Source: Cupidesulfovibrio sp000226255
GTDB taxonomy: Bacteria > Desulfobacterota > Desulfovibrionia > Desulfovibrionales > Desulfovibrionaceae
Length of the DNA: 64,000 bases
Assembly (NCBI RefSeq): GCF_003402415.2
Contig: NZ_AP036014.1
Coordinates: forward strand, 744,001 to 808,000
Direction of reading: 5' to 3'
This document shows positions 35,131 to 42,405 of the stretch, piece after piece. Under the pieces are notes generated by a model. The model did not search any database, was not told where the DNA came from, and saw only the letters and a program-made list of their open reading frames with translations. Made by a program: the position numbers and the translations under genes. Positions within the stretch are counted from its first letter, which is position 1; each line of letters opens with the position of its first letter.

Positions 35131-36726
35131 TCAGCACATCCCGTACTGTTTCATCTTGCGCCACAGGGTGGAACGGCCCCAGCCCAGCAGTTCGGCCGCC
35201 TCGCCCCGGCGGTTGCCGGTGCGGTGCAGGGCGTCCGCGATAAGGCGGCGCTCCAGGTCGCTGACGCTGGCCCGGGCCAGGGGTTCGGCCGCATCGCCGG
35301 GCATGCCCTGCTGCGCGGCGGATTGCTCGTTGTCGGCGAGAGGCGACAGGGGTGACAGGGCGCGCCCGGCCCTGCGCTCGCGCTCGGCGCGGCGGGCCTC
35401 TGCCTTGGCCTGGAAGAGATAGGCGGGCAGGTGCGCGGGCATCACCGTTTCACCGTGGCACAGGGTGACGGCGTATTCGGCGATGTTGCGCAACTCGCGC
35501 ACGTTGCCGGGGAAGGGGTACTCCAGCAGGGTGCGCAGGGCCTTGCCCGAGCAGCCGCGCACGGTCTTTTTCAGCCGCGCGGCGAAGTGGCCCATGAAGT
35601 GGTTGAGCAGAAATTCGATGTCCTCGCCCCGCTCGCGCAGGGGGGGCAGGTGCAGGCGCACGGCGGACAGGCGGCGGAAAAGGTCTTCGCGCAGGCGGCC
35701 TTCGGCCACCAGTTGTTCCGGGTCGCGGTTGGTGGCCACCACCAGGCGCACGTCGCAGGATGCCGGTTCCGTGGCACCCACGGGGTAGATGACCCCCTCG
35801 TCCAGGAAGGCCAGCAGGCGGCCCTGGATGGACAGGGGCAGGTCGCCGATCTCGGTGAGGTACAGCGTGCCGCCCTGGGCCATGCGGAACCGGCCGGGCT
35901 TGTTCTCGTCCGCGCCGGGGAAGGCCCCCTTGCGGTGGCCGAACAGTTCCGACTCGGCCAGAAATTCGGGCAGGGACGACAGGCTGGCCTTCACGAACGG
36001 TTCGCGGGCGCGCGACGACGCCTTGTGCACGGCCTCGGCCAGGGTGTCCTTGCCGGTGCCCGTCTCGCCGGTGACCAGCAGGGGGGTGTCGTTCTGGGCC
36101 ACGGCGGGCAGGGCCTGGAACACCCGTTCCATGGCCACGCTGCGTCCCACCAGCGGACCGAAGGCCTCGCCCTTGGCGGTCTTTTCCTCCAGCTCGCGCA
36201 CCAGGGTCAGGTCTTCCACGGCGTGCAGCCAGCCCACCACGCGGCCGTCGGCGTCGCGCAGGGGGGCCATGCTCATGCGCACCGGGATGCGGCGGCGGTG
36301 GCGGTTGAGGATGTCGCCTTCCTGGGCCTGCGGCGTCGGTGACCGTTCGCCGTCGTCGGCCAGGTCGTAGTGCGCGCCGGATGCCGTGGCCACGGTGACC
36401 CCGGATGCGGTGGTCAGCGGGCGGCGCAGCGGGCAGCGGTGCAGGCAGATGCTGGCGCGCAGGGCGTGGCGGCAGGGGATGCCGCGCACTTCTGCCGTGG
36501 TGAACCCGGTAAGGGTTTCCAGCGCGCGGTTCATCAGGCGGATGGTGCAGTCGGTGTCCAGCAGGGCCACGCCCACGGGCAGGGCGTCCAGCATGGCGGA
36601 CAGGTCCACCGGCAGGGGGGAAAGCCCCGCCACGTGCGGCAGCGGCGACGCGCCGTGGCGTGCGCCAGCGCCGGTACGGGGCCGGGTGGTGTGCGGGGCT
36701 GCTGGGCCTGTCTGCTGTATGGACAC
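35131..36726 (-). CDS. Sigma-54 activator-like protein with PAS domain and altered AAA+ motifs
   Basis: A 531-residue protein. A PAS domain (about residues 43-120) holds a Cys cluster, IPCRHALRASICLHRCPL. A second sensor part ends at WLHAVEDLTLV. The AAA+ domain (about 190-425) has Walker A GETGTGKD, sensor I VVATNRD and the arginine-finger region REDLFRRLS. However, the sigma-54 contact loop is GAFPGA (Pro270 for Thr), and Walker B is LYLTEIG with Thr291 replacing the Mg-binding Asp. The C terminus is a Fis-type helix-turn-helix (GNRRGEAAELLGWGRSTLWR). The GTG start at 36726 is a choice: an ATG at 36792 or the frame opening at 36888 are possible, but a strong hairpin lies at 36819-36850. Confidence 0.82.
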   Translation of the reverse strand: MSIQQTGPAAPHTTRPRTGAGARHGASPLPHVAGLSPLPVDLSAMLDALPVGVALLDTDCTIRLMNRALETLTGFTTAEVRGIPCRHALRASICLHRCPLRRPLTTASGVTVATASGAHYDLADDGERSPTPQAQEGDILNRHRRRIPVRMSMAPLRDADGRVVGWLHAVEDLTLVRELEEKTAKGEAFGPLVGRSVAMERVFQALPAVAQNDTPLLVTGETGTGKDTLAEAVHKASSRAREPFVKASLSSLPEFLAESELFGHRKGAFPGADENKPGRFRMAQGGTLYLTEIGDLPLSIQGRLLAFLDEGVIYPVGATEPASCDVRLVVATNRDPEQLVAEGRLREDLFRRLSAVRLHLPPLRERGEDIEFLLNHFMGHFAARLKKTVRGCSGKALRTLLEYPFPGNVRELRNIAEYAVTLCHGETVMPAHLPAYLFQAKAEARRAERERRAGRALSPLSPLADNEQSAAQQGMPGDAAEPLARASVSDLERRLIADALHRTGNRRGEAAELLGWGRSTLWRKMKQYGMC

Positions 36727-36818
36727 GAAATACCTGTTCCGTTGTTGCGCGTTGTGCCGGTTGCCCAAGGGATGCGCCGGGATGCGGAACATCCCGCCGA
36801 ACCGGCGTTCCGTTTCTC

Positions 36819-36850
36819 CGGTCCGGGACGCCGCGTCGCGTCCCGGACCG
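36819..36850 (-). terminator. Perfect hairpin between the DUF1634 and sigma-54-type genes
   Basis: CGGTCCGGGACGC (36819-36831) and GCGTCCCGGACCG (36838-36850) form a 13-base stem with a 6-base loop. No T-run follows on the minus strand. It may reduce read-through from the transporter genes into the regulatory genes, or stabilise a processed end. Confidence 0.5.
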
Positions 36851-36921
36851 TTGCCCATGGCAGTTCCACGGGCGGCACATTTTTGCAAGCGGATGTGCCG
36901 ACCGCGTTTCAGATCGGAATG

Positions 36922-37341
36922 CTAGTGGCCGCCAGCGCCGAAGATGCCCGACGCGGCCACGGTAAGCACGATGACCTCAAGCACCGCGATGGTGGCCATC
37001 AGCGGGTCCTTCTTCTTGAGAAAGGCCGGGATCAGCGTGAGGTAGCAGATGATGGTCATGCCCGCGAGCAGCACGATGCCGATGAAGTTCAGGAAGTCGC
37101 CCTGGCCGAGCAGCACGGCCCAGCCCCAGCCGGTGGGCACGTTGCCCTGCGAGAGGTATACGCCCACGCGCTGGCCCCACAACTGGGTGATGACGTCCAG
37201 AGGGATGTGCGGGGGCAGGATGCCCAGCACGTAGATGAGGTAGGTGACGACCATGATGGCCAGCGAACCCCAGCAGCCGTAGTAGAGCAGGTTGGCGTAG
37301 GTCACCTGTTCCGGAGACGCCTTGACGGACTGATTGGACAT
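36922..37341 (-). CDS. DUF1634-family membrane protein
   Basis: A 139-residue inner-membrane protein with three hydrophobic segments (about residues 20-42, 82-105 and 115-135). Length and layout match DUF1634 proteins, which are nearly always encoded next to TauE/SafE transporters and may be an accessory subunit. AGGAGGAAAC precedes the ATG. It follows the TauE gene by 24 bases, so co-expression is almost certain. Confidence 0.82.
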   Translation of the reverse strand: MSNQSVKASPEQVTYANLLYYGCWGSLAIMVVTYLIYVLGILPPHIPLDVITQLWGQRVGVYLSQGNVPTGWGWAVLLGQGDFLNFIGIVLLAGMTIICYLTLIPAFLKKKDPLMATIAVLEVIVLTVAASGIFGAGGH

Positions 37342-37365
37342 GTCTGTTTCCTCCTGTGCGCCGGG

Positions 37366-38343
37366 CTAGATGCCCAGGCCCTTCAGCAGCGCCTTGCCGC
37401 CAGAGAACAGCAGCACGCCGATGACCATGTAGCGGATGAACTTGGGCTTGGCCACGGCCAGCAGGCGCACGCCCACGAACGAGCCCAGCATCAGGCCGAT
37501 GATGGAGGGGATGGCCATCAGCGGGATGACGCAGCCCTGGTTCAGGTACACCCACGCGGCCGAGGTGTCGGTGATGGACAGCAGGAACTTGGAGGTGCCC
37601 ACGGCCACCTTCAGCGGCACGCCCATGAGCAGGTTGAGCACCGGCACGTTGGCCCACCCGGCGCCAAGGCCGAACATGCCCGCCATGAGGCCGATGACGA
37701 TGAACAGCAGCAGGCCCGGGAGGGTGCGGTGGGTCTTCCAGTCAATGACTTCGCCGGTGGAGGGTTCGATGAACACGCCGTCCATGCCGAGGGCAACGCT
37801 GATGGCGTCCTGCTTCTTCACTTCGGGGCGCACGGTGTTCTTGGACACCAGCAGCAGCACGGCGATGAACAGGATGGTGCCGCCAAGGCAGATCTGCACC
37901 ACGTTGGTGGGCAGGGCCAGGCCGACCATGGCGCCCACGATGGAGCAGGCCGAGGCGATGAGCGCCACGGGCAGGGCCAGGCGCAGGCTGGCCAGGTTGC
38001 GCTTCAGAAGACCAGGGCCGGCCGCCAGCGCGCCCGCCAGGGCCACCAGCAGGCCCGCGCCGCGCACGAAGTCGAGGTGGAACGGAAAGAACCCGCTGAC
38101 CAGCGGCACGAACAGCACGCCGCCGCCCACGCCCGCGAGCACGGCGATGATGCCGAGAATGAAACAGAAGAACAGCAGCGCGGTGGGCCAGAACCACCAC
38201 GGGTGGCCGTCTGCGGGCATGGCTGCGGCGGCCGCGGAGGCGGCGTCGCCCCCCGACGCCAGGACGGGAAGGGCCCAGCACAGCACGAGCAGGACCGCGA
38301 GGACCGCCGGGCCCCAGAACCTGACTTTGGTAGCGGTGTTCAT
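37366..38343 (-). CDS. TauE/SafE-family anion exporter (sulfite/organosulfonate type)
   Basis: A 325-residue inner-membrane transporter with about eight hydrophobic segments. The duplicated family motif is visible as AVLAGVGGGVLFVPL and GMFGLGAGWANVPVL, each followed by a membrane segment. An N-terminal signal-like hydrophobic stretch (residues 12-30) precedes it, and a soluble loop lies at about residues 185-215. TauE/SafE proteins are linked to export of sulfite, sulfoacetate or related anions. In a sulfate reducer sulfite is a plausible substrate but unproven. GGGGA lies about 10 bases upstream of the ATG. It is the first gene of the minus-strand run. Confidence 0.85.
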   Translation of the reverse strand: MNTATKVRFWGPAVLAVLLVLCWALPVLASGGDAASAAAAAMPADGHPWWFWPTALLFFCFILGIIAVLAGVGGGVLFVPLVSGFFPFHLDFVRGAGLLVALAGALAAGPGLLKRNLASLRLALPVALIASACSIVGAMVGLALPTNVVQICLGGTILFIAVLLLVSKNTVRPEVKKQDAISVALGMDGVFIEPSTGEVIDWKTHRTLPGLLLFIVIGLMAGMFGLGAGWANVPVLNLLMGVPLKVAVGTSKFLLSITDTSAAWVYLNQGCVIPLMAIPSIIGLMLGSFVGVRLLAVAKPKFIRYMVIGVLLFSGGKALLKGLGI

Positions 38344-38361
38344 GTCGGTAATGTCCCCTTT

Positions 38362-38387
38362 TGAAACATTGAAACATTGATGAAACA
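38362..38387 (-). repeat. Three TGTTTCA direct repeats in front of the TauE gene
   Basis: On the minus strand TGTTTCA occurs at 38387-38381, 38376-38370 and 38368-38362, with start-to-start spacings of 11 and 8 bases. They lie 19-44 bases upstream of the start codon, within the leader if the promoter at 38531-38546 is used. Confidence 0.55.
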
Positions 38388-38517
38388 AAAACTCGCCATC
38401 GCGGCGCGCAATGCAGGGTGGTTTTTGGATTTTCCGCCCCGTAGTGCGATGCGCGTTGCGTCCTGTGCGCCAGCAACCCACCGGAAAGAGAGGTGATGGT
38501 CTGGTCGCCTCCGTTAT

Positions 38518-38535
38518 TTGTGATTGCTGTAACAA
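38518..38535. promoter_or_regulatory. CRP/FNR-family-like site (HcpR-like)
   Basis: TTGTGA-N6-TAACAA matches the symmetrical consensus TTGTGA-N6-TCACAA at 11 of 12 fixed positions. In Desulfovibrio this type of site is used by HcpR, a CRP/FNR-family regulator of nitrosative stress and sulfur genes. It overlaps the end of the sigma-54-like promoter on the other strand. Confidence 0.45.
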
Positions 38536-38546
38536 GTTTCGTGCCA
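38531..38546 (-). promoter_or_regulatory. Sigma-54-like promoter for the TauE run
   Basis: The minus strand reads TGGCACGAAACTTGTT from 38546 to 38531. It matches TGGCACG-N4-TTGCW except for T in place of C in the -12 element. A transcript would start about 180 bases upstream of the TauE gene. Two sigma-54-activator-type genes flank the transporter, which supports the call. Confidence 0.5.
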
Positions 38547-38592
38547 CCAGTGAGCGCTTGCCAAACCTTGGGAAATGGCCTAGTCCTCACGC

Positions 38593-39771
38593 ATGGACGG
38601 CAGAAAATTTCCGCAGACCGGCAACAAATTGCCGGGAGAGGGCCAGGAAGGTCCTCATTTCGAAACGTTGCAGAACGGAACGGGGTTTCTCCTGTTGTCC
38701 GGCGACATGCTGCGCCTGAAACAGTTGGCCGTGCAGGTGGCCTCGTCGGACGCGCCCATTCTGATCCACGGCGAAACGGGCACCGGCAAGGAACTGTTCG
38801 CCCGGCTCATCCACGACATGAGCGTGCGGGCGCGCAAGCCCTTCGTTGCCGTGAACTGCGGCGTGCACGAGGGCGAGCTGTTCGCGGACAAGTTCTTCGG
38901 ACACGAACAGGGGGCCTTCACCGGCGCGCACCGCACCAGCCAGGGGTGTTTCGAACTGGCCGGGGACGGCACGCTGTTCCTGGACGAGGTGGGCGAGATT
39001 CCGCCCGCCAACCAGGCGGACTTTCTGCGGGTGCTGGAGGAGCGCAAGTACCGGCGCATCGGTGGGCAGCGGGACATTCCGTTTCAGGCGCGGATCATCG
39101 CCGCATCGAACCGCGAACTGCCGGACATGGTTCGCGAGGGGCGCTTTAGGGCGGACCTGTTCTTTCGGCTGAACGTGATCCCCGTTTCGCTGCCGCCGCT
39201 GCGGGCGCGGCGCGAGGAGATCGTGCCGCTGGCCCGGCATTTTCTTGCCCATTACGCCGAGAAGTACCATCGGCACGGGATGCGTTTTCGGCCAGAGACC
39301 GAGGCGGGCCTGAGCGGCTACCCGTGGCCGGGCAACGTGCGCGAACTGAAGAACCTGGTGGAGCGGCTGGCCCTGCTGGCCCCGGAAGGGGACATCGGAC
39401 CGGAACATCTGCCGCTGGAGCTGCGGTCGGCCGTGGCGCTGGGGGCGGCGGGCATGGGTGGTGGCGCTGGCGGGTACGCCGGGGGCGCTGGGGGCAACGG
39501 TTCAGGCGGCAATGGATTGCCTGGTGGGGCGAACGGCGGCGCGATGGGGAGCGCAACGGGGCAGGGCGACTCACTGGCCATCCACGCCGTGCACCCGGCG
39601 GGCATGGGCGAGGACCTCAGTCTGGACGTGGCCCGCCGCGAAGCCGAGGTGCGCGTGATCCTGAAGGCCATGCGCGCCAGCGGCGGCAACAAGGGCGAGG
39701 CCGCGCGCCTGCTGGGGGTAAGCCCGCGCACCCTGCGCTACAAGTTCAGCGAGTACGGGTTGCGGTTCTGA
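38593..39771 (+). CDS. Sigma-54-dependent transcription activator, no receiver domain
   Basis: The 392-residue activator has a short N terminus (about 35 residues) and then an AAA+ domain (about 36-270) with intact Walker A GETGTGKE, sigma-54 loop GAFTGA in GHEQGAFTGAHR, Walker B LFLDEVG, sensor I IIAASNRE and RADLFFRLNV. A Gly-rich linker of about 50 residues separates it from a Fis-type helix-turn-helix (GNKGEAARLLGVSPRTLRYK). With no sensor domain it must be controlled by another protein or by its level. It is divergent from the TauE run, whose own activator-like protein has broken motifs. The ATG was chosen at the frame opening. Confidence 0.9.
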   Translation: MDGRKFPQTGNKLPGEGQEGPHFETLQNGTGFLLLSGDMLRLKQLAVQVASSDAPILIHGETGTGKELFARLIHDMSVRARKPFVAVNCGVHEGELFADKFFGHEQGAFTGAHRTSQGCFELAGDGTLFLDEVGEIPPANQADFLRVLEERKYRRIGGQRDIPFQARIIAASNRELPDMVREGRFRADLFFRLNVIPVSLPPLRARREEIVPLARHFLAHYAEKYHRHGMRFRPETEAGLSGYPWPGNVRELKNLVERLALLAPEGDIGPEHLPLELRSAVALGAAGMGGGAGGYAGGAGGNGSGGNGLPGGANGGAMGSATGQGDSLAIHAVHPAGMGEDLSLDVARREAEVRVILKAMRASGGNKGEAARLLGVSPRTLRYKFSEYGLRF

Positions 39772-39788
39772 GGGAATATGCGACGGCA

Positions 39789-39835
39789 AAACCGCCAAGG
39801 CACCGGGCTTTTCATGTCCGGTGTCTTGGCGGTTT
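39789..39835. terminator. Terminator between the activator and the glycan island
   Basis: Arms AAACCGCCAAGGCACCGG (39789-39806) and CCGGTGTCTTGGCGGTTT (39818-39835) pair over 18 positions with one G-U. A-rich and T-rich ends on both sides allow termination from both directions. It separates the convergent activator and sulfoquinovose synthase genes. Confidence 0.85.
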
Positions 39836-39862
39836 CCTGTTGTGGCGGATGGGGGAAGAGGG

Positions 39863-41047
39863 CTACCAGCGCACGCCCTTCAGGAACAACTCCGGCTTGA
39901 TGTTGGCCTTGTGTTCTTCGACGATGGCAAAAAATCCATGCAACACATCGTCCGTGAGGGGGTGAGGCGTGACGCCGATACCCTGGAGGCCCTGATAAGC
40001 AGGGTTGTAGTAGTGCTCTTCTGCTTCTTTGCGAGGATTTTCCACATGGTTGACCTGAACGGCATGCCCTCGTTCAGTGCCAACACGTTGGACGCGTTCA
40101 GCGAGTTCGTTGACGGTGAACGTTTCGGTGATCTGGTTGAAAATACGGAGTTCGCCGGGATTCGCGGGGGTCTCGAAGGACTTGTAAACACACTGCAGCG
40201 TGTCGCATATGTTCAGATAGCCACGGGTTTGCCCCCCCTTTCCATAAACGGTAAGGGGGTGCCGCGCGACGGACTGCACCACGAATCTGTTGATTACGGT
40301 GCCGAATATCTCATCGTAATTGAAGTAGGGGCGCAGGCGCTCGTCAACGCGTGACTCTTCCGTCTCAATTCCGTACACGGGGCCCTGCATCAGGTCTGTC
40401 ATGCGGAGCTTCCATGTGCGAATGCCGAACCAGAACAGGTCGGTATCCATGATTTTTGACGTGTGGTAGATGGAGCTGGCCTGTCTAGGGAAAAGAAATC
40501 TGTCACGCCGGCCTTTGTGTTCAATGTCGAGCCAGCCTTCCTCGATGTCGATATTGGGTGTTCCGTATTCGCCCATGGTGCCGATGTGGATGATATGTGT
40601 ATCGGGGGCGAAGTCTTTCACGGCGAACATGAGGTTGTTCGTCGTGATGAGGTTGTTGGCGAGCGTGATGTTCGCACGGCGGTAGTCCAGCAGGGAATAC
40701 GGGGCCGATGGCTGTTCGGCGTAGTGTAGGATGGTGTGCGGCAGGCCGGTGAACCTTTCATCCAGAGCCCATGTGTAACGTACGGCGCCGGAGAACAGGC
40801 CGCGCATGGTCTCCGAGTCCGAAAGGTCGGCCAGTATCACCTTGATTTCCCGGCCTGTGGCTTTGTGCCAGATTCGGGCTCGTTCCGGCAGGCTCGGGAC
40901 GGGGTAGAGGAAGTCTGCATCGACATCGATACAGGCCTTGCGGCGGAAGTAATTGTCTACAACCGTAACCTGGTGACCGCGTGCGGAGAAATACATGGCC
41001 GATGGCCAGCCCAGATATCCGTCGCCGCCTAGGATGAGAATGTGCAT
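39863..41047 (-). CDS. sqdB: UDP-sulfoquinovose synthase (SQD1/SqdB family)
   Basis: An NAD-dependent short-chain dehydrogenase-type enzyme that adds sulfite to a UDP-glucose-derived intermediate to give UDP-sulfoquinovose. The 394-residue protein starts MHILILGGDGYLGWPSAMYF, the SQD1 NAD-binding motif with its characteristic GWP. It continues with VVDNYFRRK, the catalytic Thr and neighbours in GTMGEYGTPNIDIEEG, and the Tyr-Lys pair in SSIYHTSKIMDTD. This pattern separates it from ordinary sugar epimerases. GGAGGAGG precedes the ATG. It is the last gene of the glycan island, so a sulfonated sugar in the surface glycan is likely. Confidence 0.88.
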   Translation of the reverse strand: MHILILGGDGYLGWPSAMYFSARGHQVTVVDNYFRRKACIDVDADFLYPVPSLPERARIWHKATGREIKVILADLSDSETMRGLFSGAVRYTWALDERFTGLPHTILHYAEQPSAPYSLLDYRRANITLANNLITTNNLMFAVKDFAPDTHIIHIGTMGEYGTPNIDIEEGWLDIEHKGRRDRFLFPRQASSIYHTSKIMDTDLFWFGIRTWKLRMTDLMQGPVYGIETEESRVDERLRPYFNYDEIFGTVINRFVVQSVARHPLTVYGKGGQTRGYLNICDTLQCVYKSFETPANPGELRIFNQITETFTVNELAERVQRVGTERGHAVQVNHVENPRKEAEEHYYNPAYQGLQGIGVTPHPLTDDVLHGFFAIVEEHKANIKPELFLKGVRW

Positions 41048-41076
41048 TGGGGCCTCCTCCGGTGCTTGGGGTGCGG

Positions 41077-42405
41077 TTAGCCAGCCTTCCGGATGCGATA
41101 AAGGTCGTGAATCAGAATGTCGAGTTGGGTCTGCTGGCCGGGCAAAAGGCTCTGCAAGGCGCGGAAATGCGCCGTGACGGACGCCGGGTACAGGTCGCGC
41201 AGCTTGTTACGGTCCAGGGCGGTCGTCGTGATGCGGCCCAGGAGGCGATTCAGGAAACGTTTGCACTTTACCTTGACGAGATAGCCTTGCAGCCCTTTTT
41301 GGGTGGGGGTATTGCCAACTGCGTGTCTCGCGGCAAGCTCTGATACGACCTGGGCGATTCTTTGTGCCGCCCTGCCATCATGTGTGAAAAATGCAGACAT
41401 GATGTCGTCTATGCCTTCCGGCTTGGTGAGATAGTGGCCATTGGCCAGGCAGCGGACTGCGTCGTCTTCGTTGTGCATTCTGTGGCTGCACGCCACGGGA
41501 ATCCAGGGGAAGAAATTTTCCTCGACGACGATTGGTGTATAGGCAATTGCCCATTTTCCGAGCATTGCCGCCTCGAGCCCGGTGGTAGAGTGGTTGTGGA
41601 TCACGGTACGTGCCGCGAGGATCCAGTTGACTGCGGTTCCCTTGTATATCGGGTAAATACCCGGACTATTGGCAAATGCTTCGCGATATGTGCCAATGTT
41701 CTCTTCTGGGTGAGGACGCACCACGACGGGCATTCCGAGTTCTTCGGAAATCCTGCGGATCAATGATATGTTGGCTGCCAAGCGGGCGCTGTCGTATTCC
41801 AGGCGCCGTTCCAATTCCTTTACACGCCCTGTGTAGTTCTTGAGGATGTGCTCTCTGCTGTTGATGTTGTTGGAAAATTTGGAGTTCGTTGTATACAGGA
41901 CGAAATCTCCGTACCGGTCGCGCAGGCGTTGTGCTTCGGCTTCGTACAGATTGCTCAAGGGTGGGGCGAGAAGGTCGAAACGTGGGTGCCCGGTAACCAG
42001 GACGCGCCGGGTGTCCATGCTTTCTCTGTGTTCTGCCAGGTAGTTCTGCTGGGATTTGCCCCAAAGCAGGACCCTGTCCATTCGGGACAGGAAGTCGTCT
42101 GGCATTCTGATGTCAAGCATGAAGAAGTCGCGGAAATCAACGCCATTTTCTTCGTCAAGGCTTACCAGAAGGCATCCCGCCTCCTTGAGGCGCGTGTAGA
42201 TGCCCTCGGAAACTCCCCTGTGGAATCCCTTGTCAAAATAGATGACGCCCGGAAGCCTGCATGAGACTTCCAGTGCGGGGTCCTTTGCGCCGAGATATAC
42301 GTTGAAGCCTCGTTCTGCCAGGACCATGGCCAAGTACAGCTTGGCGTTAAGCTCGCGCGCCGTGGTTTCAATCGGCAGGACTATGTTGCTGTATGTGTTG
42401 TTCAT
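41077..42405 (-). CDS. Surface carbohydrate biosynthesis protein (GT-B-like)
   Basis: A 442-residue protein similar to proteins annotated as surface carbohydrate biosynthesis, which share features with CDP-glycerol glycerophosphotransferases. The N-terminal half starts IVLPIETTARELNAKLYLA. The centre has TGHPRFDLL, and the C-terminal half has VVVRPHPEE followed by HNHSTTGLEAAMLGKWAIAY, a typical donor-binding segment. It is a clear relative of the protein at 43691-45052. The start overlaps the previous stop by 4 bases (ATGA). The transferred group is unknown. Confidence 0.75.
   Translation of the reverse strand: MNNTYSNIVLPIETTARELNAKLYLAMVLAERGFNVYLGAKDPALEVSCRLPGVIYFDKGFHRGVSEGIYTRLKEAGCLLVSLDEENGVDFRDFFMLDIRMPDDFLSRMDRVLLWGKSQQNYLAEHRESMDTRRVLVTGHPRFDLLAPPLSNLYEAEAQRLRDRYGDFVLYTTNSKFSNNINSREHILKNYTGRVKELERRLEYDSARLAANISLIRRISEELGMPVVVRPHPEENIGTYREAFANSPGIYPIYKGTAVNWILAARTVIHNHSTTGLEAAMLGKWAIAYTPIVVEENFFPWIPVACSHRMHNEDDAVRCLANGHYLTKPEGIDDIMSAFFTHDGRAAQRIAQVVSELAARHAVGNTPTQKGLQGYLVKVKCKRFLNRLLGRITTTALDRNKLRDLYPASVTAHFRALQSLLPGQQTQLDILIHDLYRIRKAG

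Noticed and set aside
36370..38364. 664-codon open frame on the plus strand, His/Gln/Asp-rich
   Set aside because: It is antisense to DUF1634, TauE and the activator-like gene, and the His/Gln richness results from the complement of hydrophobic codons.
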